A program made the translations under genes and the position numbers. DNA of 64,000 nucleotides from Solirubrobacterales bacterium 67-14 (GTDB lineage: Bacteria; Actinomycetota; Thermoleophilia; Solirubrobacterales; 70-9). The DNA is taken from positions 138,516 through 202,515 of the forward strand of contig MKST01000002.1 of NCBI GenBank assembly GCA_001897355.1. The letters run 5' to 3'. The notes beneath the pieces were generated by a model that worked only from the letters and a program-made list of their open reading frames with translations, searched no databases and had not been told where the DNA came from. Shown one piece after another: positions 60,952 through 64,000 of this stretch (position 1 is its first letter; each line of letters starts with the position of its first letter).

Positions 60952-63522
60952 GTGCAACCAGACAGATTTACAGTGAAATCCCAGGAAGCGATCCAGACCG
61001 CGCAGCGTCTGGCTGCCGCTTCGAAGAACCCCGAAATTACGCCTGCCCACCTGCTCGTCGCCCTGCTCGAACAGGAAGAGGGGCTGGTGCCCGCCGTGCT
61101 GAACAAGCTCGGTGCCGACCTTTCGTCGATCAGGAACCGCGCGCGTCAGGCGATGAGCGACCTCCCCACCCTGGGCGAAGGCGCAAGCGCCGACCCGCGA
61201 CCCTCCTCCGCCCTCTCCGACGTGCTGCGCCGGTCCGAAGGCGAGATGGCCCAGATGGGCGACGAGTACCTCTCGACCGAGCACATGCTGCTCGCGATCG
61301 CGGACTCCAGGTCCGCCCTCGCGGAGATGGTGCCGGACCGCGACTCACTCTCGAAGGCGATCGTTGAGGTGCGCGGACCCCACAAGGTCACTTCGCCCAA
61401 CCCCGAGGACCAGGTCCAGGCACTGGAGAAGTTCGGCCAGGACCTGACCGCGGCCGCCGCCGAAGGCAAGCTCGACCCGGTGATTGGCCGCGACGAGGAA
61501 GTCCGCCGGGTCATCCAGGTGCTTTCCCGACGGACCAAGAACAACCCGGTCCTGATCGGCGAGCCCGGGGTCGGCAAGACCGCGATCGTCGAGGGTCTCG
61601 CGCAGCGCATCGTCTCCGGTGACGTGCCGGAGAGCCTGCGAGACCGGCGCGTGATCGCGCTCGACATCGGCGCCCTGCTGGCCGGATCCAAGTACCGCGG
61701 CGAGTTCGAAGAGCGGCTCAAGGCTGTGTTGACCGAAGTCGAGGACGCCGAAGGCCAGATCGTGCTCTTCCTCGACGAGCTTCACACCATCGTCGGAGCC
61801 GGCGCCGCCGAAGGCGCGGTCGACGCCGCCAACCTGCTCAAGCCAATGCTGGCCCGCGGCCAGCTGCGGGCGGTCGGCGCGACCACGCTTGACGAGTACC
61901 GCCAGCACATCGAAAAGGACGCAGCCCTCGAGCGGCGCTTCCAGCCGGTCCTGGTCGACGAGCCCGACGTGTCGGACACGATCGCGATCCTGCGCGGTCT
62001 GAAGGAACGCTACGAGGTGCACCACGGCGTGCGAATCGCCGACTCGGCGATCATCGCCGCCGCGACCCTGTCCGAGCGTTACATCGCCGACCGCTTCCTG
62101 CCCGACAAGGCAATCGACCTGATTGACGAGTCGGCCTCGCGGCTGAAAATCGAGATCGACTCGATGCCAACCGAGATCGACGAGGTCGAGCGGCGCATCC
62201 AGCAGCTCGAGATCGAACGCGAAGCCCTCAAGGCCGAGACCGACGAAGCCTCGCGCGGCCGCCTCGACGCACTCGAGGAAGAACTGGCCGAACTGAACGA
62301 GAAGTCGAGCGCGATGAAGGCCCGCTGGCAGACCGAGAAGGGCCTGATCGAGCAGATCAAGGATGCGAAAGCACGTCACGAAGAAGCCAGCCGCGAGGCC
62401 GAACGGGCCGAGCGCGACGCCGACCTGGAGAGGGCGGCGAGGCTCCGCTACAGCGAGATCCCCGAGCTCGAGAAACAGGTGGCAGACGCCGAAGCGAGGC
62501 TGACCGAACTGCAGGCCGAAGGTGGCACGATGCTGACCGAGGAAGTGACCGAACAGGACGTGGCCGAAGTGGTCGCGAAGTGGACCGGTATCCCCGTGAC
62601 CCGCCTGATGGAAGGCGAGGTCGAGAAGCTGGTCCAGATGGAGGAGCGCCTCCACGACCGGGTGATCGGTCAGGACGAGGCGGTCTCCGCGGTGGCCAAC
62701 GCGCTCCGTCGTTCCCGGGCCGGCCTTTCCGATCCGGACCGGCCGATCGGTTCGTTCCTCTTCCTAGGCCCGACCGGGGTCGGCAAGACCGAGCTGGCCA
62801 AATCACTGGCCGAGTTCATGTTCGACACCGAGCAGGCAATCGTGCGGCTCGACATGTCCGAGTACATGGAGAAGCACACCGTGGCCCGGCTGATCGGGGC
62901 ACCCCCCGGATACGTCGGCTACGAAGAAGGTGGACAGCTGACCGAAGCGGTCCGCCGCCGGCCCTACGCCGTGGTCCTGCTCGACGAGATCGAGAAGGCC
63001 CACCCGGACGTCTTCAACACGCTGCTCCAGCTGATGGACGATGGGCGCCTGACCGACGGCCAGGGCCGCACGGTCAGCTTCGCCAACACGGTGCTGATCA
63101 TGACCTCGAACGTCGGCTCGCAGGAAATCGCCGGCGAGACCGTTGACGAGCGGATCCGCGAACGGGTGACCGAAGTCCTGGAGACCACGTTCAAGCCGGA
63201 GTTCCTCAACCGGATCGACGACACGGTGATCTTCCATCGCCTCTCGAAGGAAGACATCGGGAAGATCGTCGAGATCCAGGTCGAGAACCTGACCCGGCGG
63301 GTCGCCGAACGCGACATCGAGATCGAGCTGACCGACGACGCGCGGACCCTGCTCGGCAACCTCGGCTACGACCCGACCTACGGCGCCAGGCCGCTGAAGC
63401 GAGTGGTCCAGAAGCAACTGGTCGACAAGCTGGCGCTGAAGATCCTCGAAGGCGAATTCACCGAAGGCGACTCGGTCCAGATCGACGCGGCCGACGGCGA
63501 ACTCACCTTCGCAAAGCGCTGA
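60952..63522 (+). CDS. clpB: ATP-dependent disaggregase ClpB
   Basis: 856 aa AAA+ protein that extracts proteins from aggregates with DnaK. N-terminal Clp_N repeats ([26 protein letters not shown]), first ATPase with [15 protein letters not shown] and [14 protein letters not shown], the long ClpB coiled-coil middle domain (about 400-530), second ATPase with [21 protein letters not shown] and [15 protein letters not shown], and the C-terminal D2 small domain ([19 protein letters not shown]). GTG 60952 fits the -10 spacing. HspR is the probable repressor. Confidence 0.97.
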   Translation: MQPDRFTVKSQEAIQTAQRLAAASKNPEITPAHLLVALLEQEEGLVPAVLNKLGADLSSIRNRARQAMSDLPTLGEGASADPRPSSALSDVLRRSEGEMAQMGDEYLSTEHMLLAIADSRSALAEMVPDRDSLSKAIVEVRGPHKVTSPNPEDQVQALEKFGQDLTAAAAEGKLDPVIGRDEEVRRVIQVLSRRTKNNPVLIGEPGVGKTAIVEGLAQRIVSGDVPESLRDRRVIALDIGALLAGSKYRGEFEERLKAVLTEVEDAEGQIVLFLDELHTIVGAGAAEGAVDAANLLKPMLARGQLRAVGATTLDEYRQHIEKDAALERRFQPVLVDEPDVSDTIAILRGLKERYEVHHGVRIADSAIIAAATLSERYIADRFLPDKAIDLIDESASRLKIEIDSMPTEIDEVERRIQQLEIEREALKAETDEASRGRLDALEEELAELNEKSSAMKARWQTEKGLIEQIKDAKARHEEASREAERAERDADLERAARLRYSEIPELEKQVADAEARLTELQAEGGTMLTEEVTEQDVAEVVAKWTGIPVTRLMEGEVEKLVQMEERLHDRVIGQDEAVSAVANALRRSRAGLSDPDRPIGSFLFLGPTGVGKTELAKSLAEFMFDTEQAIVRLDMSEYMEKHTVARLIGAPPGYVGYEEGGQLTEAVRRRPYAVVLLDEIEKAHPDVFNTLLQLMDDGRLTDGQGRTVSFANTVLIMTSNVGSQEIAGETVDERIRERVTEVLETTFKPEFLNRIDDTVIFHRLSKEDIGKIVEIQVENLTRRVAERDIEIELTDDARTLLGNLGYDPTYGARPLKRVVQKQLVDKLALKILEGEFTEGDSVQIDAADGELTFAKR

Positions 63523-63631
63523 CCATTAACCGCTCCTTTACTTCCTCTTTTGGGTTCCCGTATTACCCTGTGACGCCCGCAAAGGGTCCAGGGAGATCCA
63601 CTTCATAAGCGGGAAACCGGCTTACGACTCG

Positions 63632-64000
63632 ATGCATCAGGAACCAAACGACAACTGGCAGGACTACCGGGAGCCTCCGGGCGGACTGTTCTGGCCGATC
63701 AAGCGGCTGGGATGGTTCCTGGAGAAATACGTTCTCTGGCCGATCGGCGATTCCTTCCGGCGGTTCACGAATGCCTTCCGCTACCGCAGCCCCTTCGCCT
63801 ACATCGGCGCCACCTTGATGGTGACCGTGACCGCCGGCGCGGTCGCCGCTGCGGTCTATTTCTACAACGAAGGCAAGGACGACTCGCCGGTGGTGGCCAA
63901 CACCGCGATCCCGACCGAGACGATCGCGCCCTCGGTCCCCACCCCGACCCAGACCCCGACCACGGTCGAGGACACCACCCCGAACTCCGGCAACGGCGAC
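63632..64000 (+). CDS. Single-pass membrane protein, 3'-truncated by window edge
   Basis: 123 codons, open to the last base, so no stop and no line in the ORF track. A soluble head (MHQEPNDNWQDYREPPGGLFWPIKRLG) is followed by a basic amphipathic part and one helix (SPFAYIGATLMVTVTAGAVAAAVYFY). After the helix comes an extracellular Thr/Pro-rich stretch (TETIAPSVPTPTQTPTTVEDTTPNSGN). Unknown actinobacterial membrane protein; the remaining domain is outside the window. Confidence 0.7.
   Translation, partial: MHQEPNDNWQDYREPPGGLFWPIKRLGWFLEKYVLWPIGDSFRRFTNAFRYRSPFAYIGATLMVTVTAGAVAAAVYFYNEGKDDSPVVANTAIPTETIAPSVPTPTQTPTTVEDTTPNSGNGD

Overview
The window is high-GC, densely coded DNA from an actinobacterium. 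Several features suggest the class Thermoleophilia (Solirubrobacterales-like). These are the many secreted proteins with Lys/Arg-rich beta-type tails, the HspR-controlled dnaK operon, an actinobacterial-type inositol phosphate synthase beside a phosphatidylinositol-phosphate-type synthase, and a guanidine-III riboswitch. The taxonomy is inference; no rRNA is present. Three tRNAs are visible, all on the minus strand: Asp-GTC, Val-TAC and Glu-TTC.

Layout. 1-7.4 kb is a polyamine locus: a spermidine/putrescine-type ABC importer (ATPase cut by the window edge, lipoprotein, two permeases), an aldehyde dehydrogenase and an Orn/Lys/Arg decarboxylase-family enzyme. A 160-bp palindrome lies between the last two, in a divergent promoter region. 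7.5-26 kb is a mixture of small metabolic enzymes (glyoxalase, enolase-superfamily, ferritin, FMN reductase, a zinc-ribbon SDR, FAH-family hydrolase) and secreted hydrolases (SGNH, ceramidase-like, NHL repeat, TIM-barrel plus peptidoglycan-binding, alpha/beta hydrolase, polysaccharide deacetylase). It also holds an SMR transporter gene preceded by a guanidine-III riboswitch.

26.14-31.76 kb is a 5.6-kb integrative element in the tRNA-Val gene, bounded by 45-bp direct repeats. It carries a tyrosine recombinase, an AbiE toxin-antitoxin pair, an orphan antitoxin-like gene with a decayed partner, and a tightly overlapping four-gene operon (XRE regulator, GIY-YIG nuclease, a 118-aa unknown, a two-helix membrane protein). 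That operon is the best candidate for an undescribed system.

31.9-46 kb holds a secreted esterase-like protein, lgt, a large secreted penicillin-acylase-family enzyme, argF, an RNA uracil methyltransferase, a flavin oxidoreductase, several small membrane proteins and gdhA. 46-53 kb is an inositol-lipid locus: a glycosyltransferase-PHP fusion, inositol-3-phosphate synthase, a CDP-alcohol phosphatidyltransferase, a polytopic membrane protein and an Aur1/PAP2-type enzyme. 53-56.5 kb has a PfkB kinase, an endonuclease III, a cytochrome c and a secreted EEP-family protein. 56.7-63.5 kb is the chaperone regulon: dnaK-grpE-dnaJ-hspR and then clpB. The two promoters share a 26-bp conserved operator.

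Two sequence habits run through the window. A TAnnnT -10 box lies 6-8 nt before the start codon of about twenty genes, which implies widespread leaderless mRNAs; I used this to choose several starts. Long perfect hairpins without a T-run separate many transcription units, and some of these palindromes form repeat families.
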